Position numbers and translations under genes: made by a program. 64,000 bases of DNA from Paenibacillus gyeongsangnamensis (GTDB lineage: Bacteria; Bacillota; Bacilli; Paenibacillales; NBRC-103111). Location: NCBI RefSeq assembly GCF_027533625.1, contig NZ_JAQAGZ010000025.1, positions 62,001 through 126,000 of the forward strand. Direction: 5' to 3'. Below are positions 26,351-35,043 of this stretch, in pieces (within the stretch, counting starts at the first letter, position 1; each line of letters starts with the position of its first letter). The notes under the pieces are model-generated. The model made no database searches and had not been told where the DNA came from. It saw nothing but the letters and a program-made list of their open reading frames with translations.

Positions 26351-26608
26351 TCATAATAAACGTCTATGACGATGGTTACTTAGAGCCCAACAAACGCCGA
26401 ATCCGCTCAGGCCACTCCATTTTCGGATCCCGAAGTTGTACAGCAGTCCATGAGTAAAAAGAACCGCGTTCACCCACTGTGATTTAAACATTAGTGGTTT
26501 ACGCAACAGATAGTGCTGTGGGTCCACTGGTACGGAAAAGTTAGTATAGTCTTCAAACGTACCCTCAAAACCTTTAGGCCAGTACTTTTTCAAAGGATGG
26601 TCCGGCAT
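26351..26608 (-). CDS. hypothetical short ORF downstream of GDPD, possibly truncated
   Basis: 85 codons beginning 10 nt after the GDPD stop. The first 50 residues (MPDHPLKKYWPKGFEGTFED and PVDPQHYLLRKPLMFKSQW) look like a genuine N-terminus, while the tail (FGVCWALSNHRHRRLL) looks like out-of-frame reading. It is probably the start of a gene whose remainder was deleted. There is no good ribosome site. Family not recognised. Confidence 0.35.
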   Translation of the reverse strand: MPDHPLKKYWPKGFEGTFEDYTNFSVPVDPQHYLLRKPLMFKSQWVNAVLFTHGLLYNFGIRKWSGLSGFGVCWALSNHRHRRLL

Positions 26609-26617
26609 AAATATCGA

Positions 26618-27382
26618 TCACAGCAGCTCACCTAGCATACTTTGTTTTAATTGAACCAGTGCCTCAACATTCCTAGTCGTAATCGAAGCAACTCCCATAT
26701 CGGCAAACTGCTTCATCAAGTGTTCTTCATTCACAGTCCAAACGTAAACAGGCAGTCCTTTGGATGTGGCATAATCCAGCAGTTCCGGGCGAACAACCAA
26801 GTGAGCAATATTGATGCCAAAGCAAGCAGCGGTCAACGCGTCCTGACAAATTTGCTCTACCAAATTCTCGTATTCCATGGATAAAAAAAGACGTGCATCG
26901 ACATTAAGCAGTTTTCGTATTTCCGGATTCGATTGCTGCGCCTTCATCGCTCGATCTTTCTCGCAGCCTGATAAAAAAACTTGATCCAGGAGATTATGCT
27001 TTTTCACCAAAGCAGCCACAGGTTCGATGCTATCATCCACTTTTAAGTCCAAATTTGCAATTTTTCCTGTCGCTTGAATTAGCGGCAGCATCTCTTCCAA
27101 TTTGCATATGCGCATCTTTTCACGTTGTTCCCCGTGTGTGACATCGAACTGCAGTTCGCTTATCTCCTCGTAGGTCAATTGTGAGATATGCCGCTCCCGG
27201 CCGTCCGACGTATACCAAATATCATCATGGGACAATACTGGGATACCATCCTTGGTTACCCGTATATCCTCTTCAACTATGTCCGCCCCGAGCCTAAGCC
27301 CGGTTTCCACGGAAAAAAGTGTGTGATCCAGAGTATTCATACTTCCGCTGTGAGCGGTAATGAGTGGAAATGAATGTACCAC
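26618..27382 (-). CDS. glycerophosphodiester phosphodiesterase
   Basis: About 254 residues from GTG at 27382; AAAGGAG lies 8 nt upstream and overlaps the end of the PHP gene. The GDPD barrel is recognisable: ITAHSGSMNTLDHT (substrate His, but Ser replaces the usual Arg of HRG and the ENT motif is altered), GADIVEEDIRVTKDGIPVLSHDD (metal Glu/Asp and catalytic HD), KIANLDLKVD and PVYVWTVNEE near the C-terminus. Family reaction: glycerophosphodiester plus water gives glycerol-3-phosphate and an alcohol. The altered first motif suggests a non-canonical substrate. It is cytosolic, and belongs to the ABC-importer operon. Confidence 0.8.
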   Translation of the reverse strand: MVHSFPLITAHSGSMNTLDHTLFSVETGLRLGADIVEEDIRVTKDGIPVLSHDDIWYTSDGRERHISQLTYEEISELQFDVTHGEQREKMRICKLEEMLPLIQATGKIANLDLKVDDSIEPVAALVKKHNLLDQVFLSGCEKDRAMKAQQSNPEIRKLLNVDARLFLSMEYENLVEQICQDALTAACFGINIAHLVVRPELLDYATSKGLPVYVWTVNEEHLMKQFADMGVASITTRNVEALVQLKQSMLGELL

Positions 27383-27396
27383 AAGTGCAGCTCCTT

Positions 27397-28159
27397 TCAA
27401 CGATCAAAATAAATAGCATTCGTAAAGGCGATCAACGTCCGGACTCCATGCACATTCCCCCATAGCTCGGCACGAACCCACAAGATCTCGTCACTAGCAA
27501 TATCGAACAAGCATCCCGCCTGATCCTGAGAGACGGAATGTTCACCAAGAACGCCGGTATTGCTCATAATTGTTAGCCAATAGTTAGACTCGGAAAATTC
27601 CCAAATCCCTTGTCGCGCACAAAAATCTATTTCTACATTGACCTTATAATAATGACTTTGTTCCGTGCGTGGCAAGGCAGTACCGATCCCATAAGAAATC
27701 GCATTGAAGTGTATCTCCATGGTAACCAGCGGGCCGATCGTTACGGATGCCTTGCCTGCAGCGAAAGCGCGCACAGCTTTGATTGTTATTGACTCTTCCG
27801 TATCCTCGATGTTGAGATAAGTCACCGATACCGGTTCATTTGTCGAATCTTGCGTATGCCAGTCACGTCCTGACGTTGCTGCAATGCGGAAGCCTTCATT
27901 CAACTTCTCCGTCCATAAGCGGAAGGTTTGTGCGTTATCGGTTTTGATCGAGGGAAATGTTCCCGACCAGACCTCGATATCATCTAGATCGTTCCAATCT
28001 TCGATTTTAAATTCCCAATAGGCCGGTCATAGTATTATGATCGGTCAAAGCGATGCAATCGAAACCAAGAGCTTTAGCTCCTTCAGCTAACTCGAGCAGT
28101 GTCTGTCTTCCGTCGCTGTGAAAGGTATGACAATGTAACTCACAAGCAATCCATGGCAT
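27397..28159 (-). pseudogene. PHP-domain phosphoesterase with internal deletion
   Basis: The gene starts at ATG 28159 behind AGGAGG. The first part, ELHCHTFHSDG, LLELAEGAKALGFDCIALTDHN, has the first PHP metal motifs. After TMTG the frame hits a stop near 28030, and a second frame takes over at YWEFKIEDWNDLDDIEVWSG, NAQTFRLWTEKLNEGFRIAATSGRDWH (the last metal motif) and an immunoglobulin-like C-terminal region. The central 70-90 residues expected between these parts, with the middle metal ligands, are missing. PHP enzymes are metal-dependent phosphoesterases. As read, this copy is inactive. Confidence 0.8.
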
Positions 28160-28163
28160 ACGC

Positions 28164-28627
28164 TTATTCCTCCTCTTGGCGTATATGCAGCGTATACCGA
28201 CAGTTGTCAGTAACTATAGCATGCACATTGAGCGTCACTTCCTACATTCCTGTAAGGAATTTGCCGCTAACAAGTCCCGGAGAGGCTTCCTCTTCGGAAA
28301 GGAATAAAAGCTGCTCGGGATCGTGCCGATGCCCTGCACCGCGGTGACGCTCGGGATCATCGACCGAAACAGTTACTAAGTTTTTAGAGACAGGAAGGAT
28401 TCCCATTTTGCTTGAAGCCGTTCGCGCTGATTCGGTTCGGTGTACTTATCTATGCTTTCAAAAATCATCGTATGCGCCTGTTCCCGATCCTCTAAATTCT
28501 TCGGCCCGTAAGCAAAGCTGATGCACAACTTGCCTCCCGGTTGACCAAGGTGAAACTTATATGATATGTGGCTTTTCGAACAAATCGGGGTCACTTGCCC
28601 CTGTACATCAAGAATGATCCTACTCAT
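28164..28627 (-). pseudogene. uncharacterised partner of the PHP gene, frameshift plus TAG
   Basis: The first 83 codons (MSRIILDVQGQVTPICSKSH, ISYKFHLGQPGG) overlap the permease stop by ATGA. The frame then stops, but adding one A to the run at 28379-28383 continues it as NLVTVSVDDPERHRGAGHRHDP and GLVSGKFLTGM, then an in-frame TAG (28242-28244, probably originally Trp), then EVTLNVHAIVTDNCRYTLHIRQEEE to a TAA four bases before the PHP start. The intact protein would have about 154 residues, beta-rich and cytosolic. Two lesions make loss of function likely. I do not recognise a named family. Confidence 0.6.
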
Positions 28628-29466
28628 GACCTCGCACTCTCTTCTTTAATCATGCTACGGATGTAAAAGTATCCCATTACTGAGCAAAGCATGAACGTAA
28701 AGAAGGCGGTCGCGGCCGCGAGCTGTCTGTCCTGAAAGACGCTGAAAATTTGATCCATCGACACGCCGAGCATTTGCGGCGCATTGGGGCCGATCAGAAA
28801 CGGGGCCGTAAACGAACCGATTACCCCCATAAAAACAAACGTGACCGCTACGAGCATGGTTTTGTAGGTGAGGGGCAATATAAACCTGAAAAAGATTCGC
28901 AAGCCGCTGGCTCCAACGTCTTTCGCGCTCTCGATAACCGAGTTCGGAACTCCGGATAAGGCTGAACCGAGCAGCATCGTCGTAAACGGAATATTAAACC
29001 ATAAATTGGCGATTATTATCCCTTTCATGTCGAAAATAAAGCGAGGTAAAGTCCCCATATGAGTCGTCATCAAAATTCGAGCTACCCATCCATGATTGCC
29101 CAACAGTTGGATCAGGCCATACGTAGCGATAACGGATGGAATAAAGATCGGGATCATGTACAATTTGCGGATCCAGATGACAGTCGTTCCGTTATTAAAT
29201 CTCATGTAAGCGGCCAGCGCGTAGCTGATAATCAGCACGAGAATGACAGAAATGATAGTGACTTGCAGGGTGAAAATGATGTTGGATCGCATCAGCTTAT
29301 CGGTAAATAAATACTGATAATTGGATAAATCGTAGCCGCCGGTCTTGTTAGTTAAGCTTTCTTTAAAAGAAATGACAATCGGAATGACGACGATGACGAG
29401 CAGCAATAAAAAAGAGGGGATTACCATAAGCAATCCCAGTATCCCCATTTTCATTTGTTTACTCAT
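28624..29466 (-). CDS. ABC transporter permease (PotB-like)
   Basis: 280 residues with six predicted helices. The coupling EAA loop is ESAKDVGASGLRIFFRFILPL, near the C-terminal third. This is the PotB/FbpB-type permease class used for polyamines, iron, phosphonates and sugar phosphates. The start overlaps the binding-protein stop (ATGA) and the stop overlaps the next gene, so translation is coupled through the unit. It pairs with the second permease at 31725. Confidence 0.85.
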   Translation of the reverse strand: MSKQMKMGILGLLMVIPSFLLLLVIVVIPIVISFKESLTNKTGGYDLSNYQYLFTDKLMRSNIIFTLQVTIISVILVLIISYALAAYMRFNNGTTVIWIRKLYMIPIFIPSVIATYGLIQLLGNHGWVARILMTTHMGTLPRFIFDMKGIIIANLWFNIPFTTMLLGSALSGVPNSVIESAKDVGASGLRIFFRFILPLTYKTMLVAVTFVFMGVIGSFTAPFLIGPNAPQMLGVSMDQIFSVFQDRQLAAATAFFTFMLCSVMGYFYIRSMIKEESARS

Positions 29467-30632
29467 TGGGCGGCGACTTCGGTCTGCCAGCGTTTGTATA
29501 TATCTTTGCTCAGATCGCCGATATTGAAAGCACGGAATCCTGATGCTGAGCTTTTGAATGCGTCTTGCACATCCTGCGGCATATTCGAAACCTGAATGCC
29601 CGGGAAGCCATGCAAACTGTTAACAACAACGGATTGTGCTTCCGGAGTCAACACGTAGTTCAGGAATTTATAGATGGCTTCTTTCTTCGTAGACAGCTGA
29701 TTCACCATCAAATAGGCAGGACCACCATTAAACCCTGGGGTTAGCTGTACCATTTTCGTCGATTTCGGTAATTGACCTTTAGAGGTTTGATCGAGCACCA
29801 TATCGGACCATGCCGGAATCATGTCGACTTCTCCACTAGCCAGCAAATCGAGCGTTCCTTGATTTTTCTTCGGGTAAATGCCGTTGCCGTACACATATTT
29901 TCCGAGATCCTTCAATTGCACGAAGCCTTGATCCCACTGCTTCTCAATGCTTGGATCGGAATTGTGAATCGCATCGGCTGGCAAATTTTTATAGAGAGCC
30001 GTCGTTACAAACGAGTCTCCGGAACCGCCGGTGGACGGGTCGTTATAAGCGAATCTCTGCGGATGCGCCTTGATCCATGCGTACAGTTCATCCATATTGG
30101 TCGGAGGAGTTTGCACTTTATCGCTGTTATAAGCCAGTACTACGGCAGAAGCGCGGTACGGAACAGCCAAATTAGCAATATCTTTCATCGTCGCAGGATC
30201 TACTTTGCTCAAATTCGGAATTTTATCGGTACTTAACGTATCCCACAAGCTGTCTTTTTGGCCGCGCGTCACTAAACTCAGGCCATCTTCATAGATATCG
30301 ATATCTCCGGAGCTTTTATTCGCTTGTTTGGCCGCCATAATGCGATCATAAGTGGGTTGAGAACCTGTGCCGGAAGTAGTGAATACCAAATTAACTTTCA
30401 CATCCGGGACTTGCTGCTCGAACTTCGGAATGACCGCATTCCAGAAATCCTTCACGTTTTGCGAGCTTGTAACATAAAGAGAAATCTCTGTCGGCTGTGC
30501 AGGCGCGGCTGCGTTGGCGGGACTTGAACTTGCTGAACCTGCAGGCGCATTGCTGCTGCCACAGCCGGATAAAACAGTGCCTGTGACGGCAAATAGGGTC
30601 GTAAGTATAATGGCGGTTTTCTTGATAAACAT
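29463..30632 (-). CDS. ABC transporter substrate-binding lipoprotein
   Basis: 389 residues with a lipoprotein signal: hydrophobic stretch, lipobox LSGC (Cys24), then a Ser/Ala/Pro-rich tether (25-47). The mature part is a family 1/6-like periplasmic-binding fold (EISLYVTSSQNVKDFWNAVI, GDIDIYEDGL, YPKKNQGTLDLLASGEVDMIP), similar to iron, AEP and hexose-phosphate (AfuA-type) binders. It is surface-anchored and delivers substrate to the two permeases. The neighbouring hydrolases suggest an organic phosphate ester as ligand. Three nucleotides separate it from the ATPase gene. Confidence 0.85.
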   Translation of the reverse strand: MFIKKTAIILTTLFAVTGTVLSGCGSSNAPAGSASSSPANAAAPAQPTEISLYVTSSQNVKDFWNAVIPKFEQQVPDVKVNLVFTTSGTGSQPTYDRIMAAKQANKSSGDIDIYEDGLSLVTRGQKDSLWDTLSTDKIPNLSKVDPATMKDIANLAVPYRASAVVLAYNSDKVQTPPTNMDELYAWIKAHPQRFAYNDPSTGGSGDSFVTTALYKNLPADAIHNSDPSIEKQWDQGFVQLKDLGKYVYGNGIYPKKNQGTLDLLASGEVDMIPAWSDMVLDQTSKGQLPKSTKMVQLTPGFNGGPAYLMVNQLSTKKEAIYKFLNYVLTPEAQSVVVNSLHGFPGIQVSNMPQDVQDAFKSSASGFRAFNIGDLSKDIYKRWQTEVAAQ

Positions 30633-30634
30633 GA

Positions 30635-31687
30635 TTAAATTCCTCCTTGAATAATTTTGGTTTCCGGATATGCCAATGCTTTTGCGAAGCTCACATTAAC
30701 GATTTGACCCGAGTGAAGATCTTTGACGAAATCTCGTGGCTGAAATGTTCGAATCGTTCCATACTCCTGCAATTCGACGGATACCTCAGCGTAATGCCCC
30801 AATACCATAATTTGCTTAATCGTTCCCGAAAGACCTTCTCCCTCTTCCCCATTCACAAACACATCTTCAGGCCTGATCGCGAGGATCACGTTCCCGGAAA
30901 GCTTTTTTGAATTCGGGAAAGCCAGTTGTCCTACCCTTACACGATCGTCTGCCACCACCCCCTTTAAAAAATTCATTTTGCCGATAAATTGAGCAACGAA
31001 GAGCGTTTGGGGAACATCGTAGATTTCCTGCGGTGACGCGATTTGCTCAATATGCCCATGGTTCATGACGACAATGCGATCGGAAATCGATAGCGCCTCT
31101 TCCTGATCATGCGTAACAAATACCATAGTAAGACCGGTATTTGCCTGAATCTCCCGCAATTCTTCCCTCATCTCGTGACGTAGTTTTGCATCCAGCGCAG
31201 AAAAAGGCTCGTCCAGCAGCAGAACGGCTGGTTTTAATAATAGCGATCTCGCAACTGCGATCCGCTGTTGCTGTCCGCCGGAGAGCTGGCCCGGATATTT
31301 ACGCTCAGCTCCAGGCAAACGGACAAGCTGCAGGACATCGGAAACGGCTTGATCAATCTCAGCCTTCTTTGTTTTGCGTATTTTTAAGCCGAACGCCAAG
31401 TTATCGTAAACCGTCATGTGCGGCCATAAATTGTAGCCTTGAAATACCATAGATGTCGGGCGCTTCTCTGGAGGAGCCTTAAGAACGCTTTTGCCCTCAA
31501 TGAGAATATCTCCCGAATCCGGTTCGAGAAATCCCCCAACACTGCGCAGTACCGTTGTTTTACCGCAGCCGGACGGACCCAGCAAAGTAATCATTTCGCC
31601 CTTGCGGACATCAAGAGAGATATCGGATACGCCTTCCCCTGTTTTATAGCGTTTTGTCAGCTGCTTTATCTTAAGTTGAATGTCCAT
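30635..31687 (-). CDS. ABC transporter ATP-binding protein (PotA/FbpC-like)
   Basis: 350 residues. Walker A GPSGCGKTT (37-45), Q-loop VFQGYNLWPH, signature LSGGQQQR (135-142), Walker B VLLLDEPFSALD (155-166), H-loop VFVTHDQEEA. A C-terminal TOBE regulatory domain follows (about 240-350, including VILAIRPEDVFVNGEEG). It energises import together with the permeases at 28624 and 31725. The order ATPase, binding protein, permease within the operon, with the other permease first, is unusual but compatible with a single unit. Confidence 0.9.
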   Translation of the reverse strand: MDIQLKIKQLTKRYKTGEGVSDISLDVRKGEMITLLGPSGCGKTTVLRSVGGFLEPDSGDILIEGKSVLKAPPEKRPTSMVFQGYNLWPHMTVYDNLAFGLKIRKTKKAEIDQAVSDVLQLVRLPGAERKYPGQLSGGQQQRIAVARSLLLKPAVLLLDEPFSALDAKLRHEMREELREIQANTGLTMVFVTHDQEEALSISDRIVVMNHGHIEQIASPQEIYDVPQTLFVAQFIGKMNFLKGVVADDRVRVGQLAFPNSKKLSGNVILAIRPEDVFVNGEEGEGLSGTIKQIMVLGHYAEVSVELQEYGTIRTFQPRDFVKDLHSGQIVNVSFAKALAYPETKIIQGGI

Positions 31688-31724
31688 ACTAAACCTCCTT
31701 TTTTAACTGATTCATAGTTCTTGA

Positions 31725-32549
31725 TCATTTGATTTGGAATCCGCTCGACAGGACATCTGCGCTTACAAATCGCTGTGCAGCAAGCAGTAGGATAATCGTC
31801 GGCGCCGTCAATATGATTGAAAAAACAGCGCCTGCATACGCAGGATAATCGGCGATGATCGAGTACATGACGATCGGCATCGTTTTATAATTGGGAATAC
31901 CGACCAGGAATGTGCCCTGCGCTTCATCAAGCGAATTCAAAAACGTAAATATAGATGCGACAAGGATACCCGGCATCGCCATCGGGAGCGTGATGCTGCG
32001 AAATACACGAAAGGGACTTGCTCCTACATCCCTGGCCGACTCTTCTTGAGCGGTATGGACGTTGCGGAATGCGGCCGTTGGTATCCAGGTCATGAACATG
32101 AGTACGTTAATAATATGTATCAACACAACTCCTATCAAAGTGTTCATTAAACCCAGCTTGTAGAATAGCACCGCAATCGACACGTAAAGCCCCATTTTCG
32201 GAAATGCGTGCGTGAGCAGAAAAGAGAATAAGAAGAAACGGCTTAGCGGAAAACGAATCCGAGCAAACGCATAGGCTGCCGGGATACAGAGCACGATGGA
32301 TAAACCAGTCACAATCGAAGCGATAAGAAAGGATAAGCCAATCGATTTAGCGATATCCTCCTGCTGGAATACAAACGTCCACCATTTCAAAGACCATTGG
32401 TGCGGAAGTACATCTGGATAGTTCCATGTGCCGGTGAAGGCCAAAATGGCCAAATTCAGCAGAGGTCCTAAGAAGAAGATAATAAATACAACAAGAACGA
32501 TAAATTCAATGATTTTACGAGGACCTAGCCCTTTTAAATACCAACGCAA
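31725..32549 (-). CDS. ABC transporter permease (PotC-like), start uncertain
   Basis: Six helices and an EAA loop (EESARDVGASPFRVFRSITLP). The open frame reaches 32678 but that would overlap the lacI gene by 77 nt and lacks a ribosome site. Immediately after the lacI stop there is TTGGAG, yet no ATG/GTG/TTG follows at normal distance. I chose TTG at 32549 (MRWYLKGLGPRKII), which gives about 274 residues, as the most family-like N-terminus. It partners the permease at 28624. The end and family are firm; the start could be 32678 or a rare codon. Confidence 0.75.
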   Translation of the reverse strand: MRWYLKGLGPRKIIEFIVLVVFIIFFLGPLLNLAILAFTGTWNYPDVLPHQWSLKWWTFVFQQEDIAKSIGLSFLIASIVTGLSIVLCIPAAYAFARIRFPLSRFFLFSFLLTHAFPKMGLYVSIAVLFYKLGLMNTLIGVVLIHIINVLMFMTWIPTAAFRNVHTAQEESARDVGASPFRVFRSITLPMAMPGILVASIFTFLNSLDEAQGTFLVGIPNYKTMPIVMYSIIADYPAYAGAVFSIILTAPTIILLLAAQRFVSADVLSSGFQIK

Positions 32550-32601
32550 ACGGAATTCACTTCTTTCAGATGAAATGATTTTTTTATGATTAATTCTCCA
32601 A

Positions 32602-33609
32602 TTATTTTGCTTTTGTAGAATTTCTGATTTTAAGTACAGGAGAAAACATCTGCATTTTCTTTTGGCTTGTATTTCCATGTATCCATTCGTCTAGCATCAA
32701 TACCGCCTCATGGCCCATTCTTGTTTTTGCACTGTGGATGGTAGTTAAAGTTGGATTGGACATAGCCGCGTAATCAATATCGTCAAACCCGACGACTTCA
32801 ATGTCTTTGGGGACTTGCAGCCCTTTTTCGTAAATGGCCTTTATTGCTCCCAGTGCAATCATGTCATTTGTAGCAAAAATGGCTTGAAAATCATGGGAAC
32901 GTTCCCATAAAGCTTGAAAAGCTTTGTAACCTTCTTCAAATTGTGAGGTATCAGCGTAGTAAATTTGATTTTCATCTAATTCAATACCGTTTTGGTTATA
33001 TGTCTTCTGAAAGCCTTTTGACCTTAAAAAGTGACTGCGGTGCTCCTGAGGCCCGGCTATGATGGCAATTCTTGTCAATCCCAGAGACAGCATATGTTCA
33101 GCTGCAAGCTCTCCACCCCGTTCATCGTCATTGACGAGGTGAATCACGTCACTGTCATCGGTTGTCCCATTAACCATGACAAACGGAGTTTGTGAACTCT
33201 TAAAATAATCAACCAATTCCTGATTGAGTCGGCTTATCAGTATAAGTCCGTCCACTCGTTTCTCTAGCAAAAAATCTGCTGACCTGCTGGATATTTCCTT
33301 ATCCGTCATGACAAATATCGAGTACCCTAGTTCGTATGCCTTTTCCAGAATAGCATCCAATATTTTCCCATAAAATGGATGAGAGGCAATTGGATGATGC
33401 TGGCGGTAAATAATAACGCCGATATTTTTGGTGTGGCGGGAAACCATGGCACGGGCTACAGCATTGGGTTTATACTGCAATTTCTCAATGGCAAGGAGCA
33501 CTTTTTCACGTGCATCCGAACCTACATAGCCTTTATTGGAAATCACACGTGAAACGGTCGACTTCGATACCCCTGAAATAGTTGCAATGTCTATGATCGT
33601 GTATTTCAA
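32602..33609 (-). CDS. LacI family transcriptional regulator
   Basis: 335 residues. The start is TTG at 33609 with GAGGTG upstream. The N-terminal LacI headpiece is canonical: YTIIDIATISGVSKSTVSRVI (3-23) and the hinge helix KPNAVARAMV. The C-terminal ligand domain (about 60-330) contains HFLRSKGFQKTY, IFATNDMIALGAIKAI and VVGFDDIDYAAMSNPTLTTI. It is placed first in the organophosphate operon and has a palindrome just upstream (33634-33651), suggesting repression of itself and the operon, relieved by the imported compound or a product. Confidence 0.9.
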   Translation of the reverse strand: MKYTIIDIATISGVSKSTVSRVISNKGYVGSDAREKVLLAIEKLQYKPNAVARAMVSRHTKNIGVIIYRQHHPIASHPFYGKILDAILEKAYELGYSIFVMTDKEISSRSADFLLEKRVDGLILISRLNQELVDYFKSSQTPFVMVNGTTDDSDVIHLVNDDERGGELAAEHMLSLGLTRIAIIAGPQEHRSHFLRSKGFQKTYNQNGIELDENQIYYADTSQFEEGYKAFQALWERSHDFQAIFATNDMIALGAIKAIYEKGLQVPKDIEVVGFDDIDYAAMSNPTLTTIHSAKTRMGHEAVLMLDEWIHGNTSQKKMQMFSPVLKIRNSTKAK

Positions 33610-33633
33610 TTAAATTAATCACCTCTTTCTATT

Positions 33634-33651
33634 TGTGGGAAGGTTCCCACA
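33634..33651. promoter_or_regulatory. LacI-type operator TGTGGGAA-GG-TTCCCACA
   Basis: A dyad with 8-bp perfect arms around a GG centre, 24 nt upstream of the lacI start. Size and symmetry fit a LacI-family operator and suggest autoregulation of the operon. Confidence 0.6.
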
Positions 33652-33961
33652 TGACCGATTGGTTTGGTTCAAATTACTTATAATGTTATTGTAGTGATGA
33701 ATTGTTTGAAGAAAATTAACTATCTGTAAAGGTTTTGTAAATTGTTCTAAGTGAATAGAAAGGCATTTCCAAGATAGAATTCACCGTTAGAATGATACGG
33801 TGAACGTAGACATATAGGGCGATTTCACTTTGATGATTCGCCCATTTAGTTTTCTTCAGTTAAAATATCACCCGGCTGCATGATGCGAGAAGCATCCCTC
33901 GATGTACTGATACCATACTAGCATAAACCCTACTAGGGGAAACTGAGTGAACAAGCCTCTC

Positions 33962-34258
33962 TTAAGGTTTCTTTGCAGAAATAAGCTCTGGCACCCATAT
34001 CCTTTTTGCTTCAAAAAGGCGATAATCTGCGGAAGTGCCTCCACCGTGTTTTTCAAATTCCCTTTTTTCCCACCTGCAAAGTGCTGCAGGATTATAGAGC
34101 CAGGGCACCTCTTTTCTGACGTTGCTAAGAATTTGCGAAACTCTTTTCCCATCCCATTCCAAAGTATCGACAGACCAACCGATCAATTTGTGACCAGAAC
34201 TCGAAGCCACTTTAACATGCTCGATAAGATGGAGGAAAATGTGGGGATCTATCATCAC
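33962..34258 (-). pseudogene. polysaccharide deacetylase, C-terminal remnant with two frameshifts
   Basis: Frame one reads SPHIFLHLIEHVKVASSSGH (first residues uncertain), KLIGWSVDTLEWDGKRVSQIL. Frame two continues RCPGSIILQHFAGGKKGNLKNTVEALPQIIAFLKQKGY. Frame one then finishes with VPELISAKKP. Together these match the last third of NodB-type deacetylases (WSVDxxDW, GSIILxH, LKxKGYxFVTVPEL). The N-terminal catalytic part, with the metal Asp-Asp-His, is gone. Non-functional. Confidence 0.7.
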
Positions 34259-34605
34259 GATTACCCCGGCAGGAGCTTAGATTTGATCGATGATGCTGAA
34301 GAACGAGGGATGACTATCCTCTCGACTCGAGGAACTCATGGCAATGTACTTATCAGGAGATATAACAAATTCGGATCTTGTCACATTCTTTTCTAAGCCA
34401 AGACTCGCGGAAGTGCAACATCTTGCGGTTTAGCTTAATCCCGCTATCTTCAGACGAGATTATTCGTCGATGCTTGTGCCGCTGTTCAAACAAATAATAA
34501 CCATATATTATGGGATTGCTCACTAATGTTGCTCCGTGGATACGGGAGTTTTAGTGTACCTTTTGCTCCGCTACAAAGTAGGTTAATTTGTGTCACAATA
34601 CTACA

Positions 34606-34652
34606 ATGTAGGGACATTTGTGCATTTTTTGTTGACACAAATCTCCCTACAT
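34606..34652. repeat. 17-bp inverted repeat with one mismatch
   Basis: ATGTAGGGACATTTGTG pairs with CACAAATCTCCCTACAT across 13 nt. TTGACA lies in the loop side (34632-34637). It is operator-like or a fold-back; no nearby gene start on either side. Confidence 0.45.
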
Positions 34653-34991
34653 AAAAATAAAAAAGTCTGATTTCTCAAGCTCTTGCTGAAAAGATTATGT
34701 TGGCACATTTGTGTCATTGGACACATATGCGCTCTCGCGACACAAACAATACGCTTTACAAAAGTCGGCCAGCCTTGTATAAATGTCGCTCCGACACCAT
34801 GTTATTTTGAGCATATACGGGAAAGGCGGGGGCATGTCTTCTTGGCTCGCCTTCAGGATTGCAGACCACGGTTCATCCTCCTAATAATGCGACAGCTTTT
34901 CAGCAGCTCCTCTTCGCTTAATATCTATCTTACAGACTGTGCTCCCCGGCTTTCATTAGCAAAAACTGGGAGCGGCTTCCCACCGCCGCAA

Positions 34992-35033
34992 GAAAAAAAT
35001 GGGATGCCTCCACCCGCCAGGGGAGGACATCCC
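34992..35033 (-). terminator. rho-independent terminator of the Gfo/Idh/MocA gene
   Basis: GGGATGTCCTCC and GGAGGCATCCC pair with one mismatch; the stem is followed by ATTTTTTTC on the minus strand, just past the stop at 35044. Confidence 0.8.
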
Positions 35034-35043
35034 TTTCTTCGCT

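Larger units (their letters stand above)
34259..35043. other. intergenic region without a clear gene
   Basis: Contains an unassigned plus-strand open stretch near 34240-34396 (including DAEERGMTILSTRGTHGNVL, possibly a gene remnant), the inverted repeat at 34606-34652, several TTGTGTCA/GACACA-like half-sites (34590-34745), and the terminator at 34992. Confidence 0.35.
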
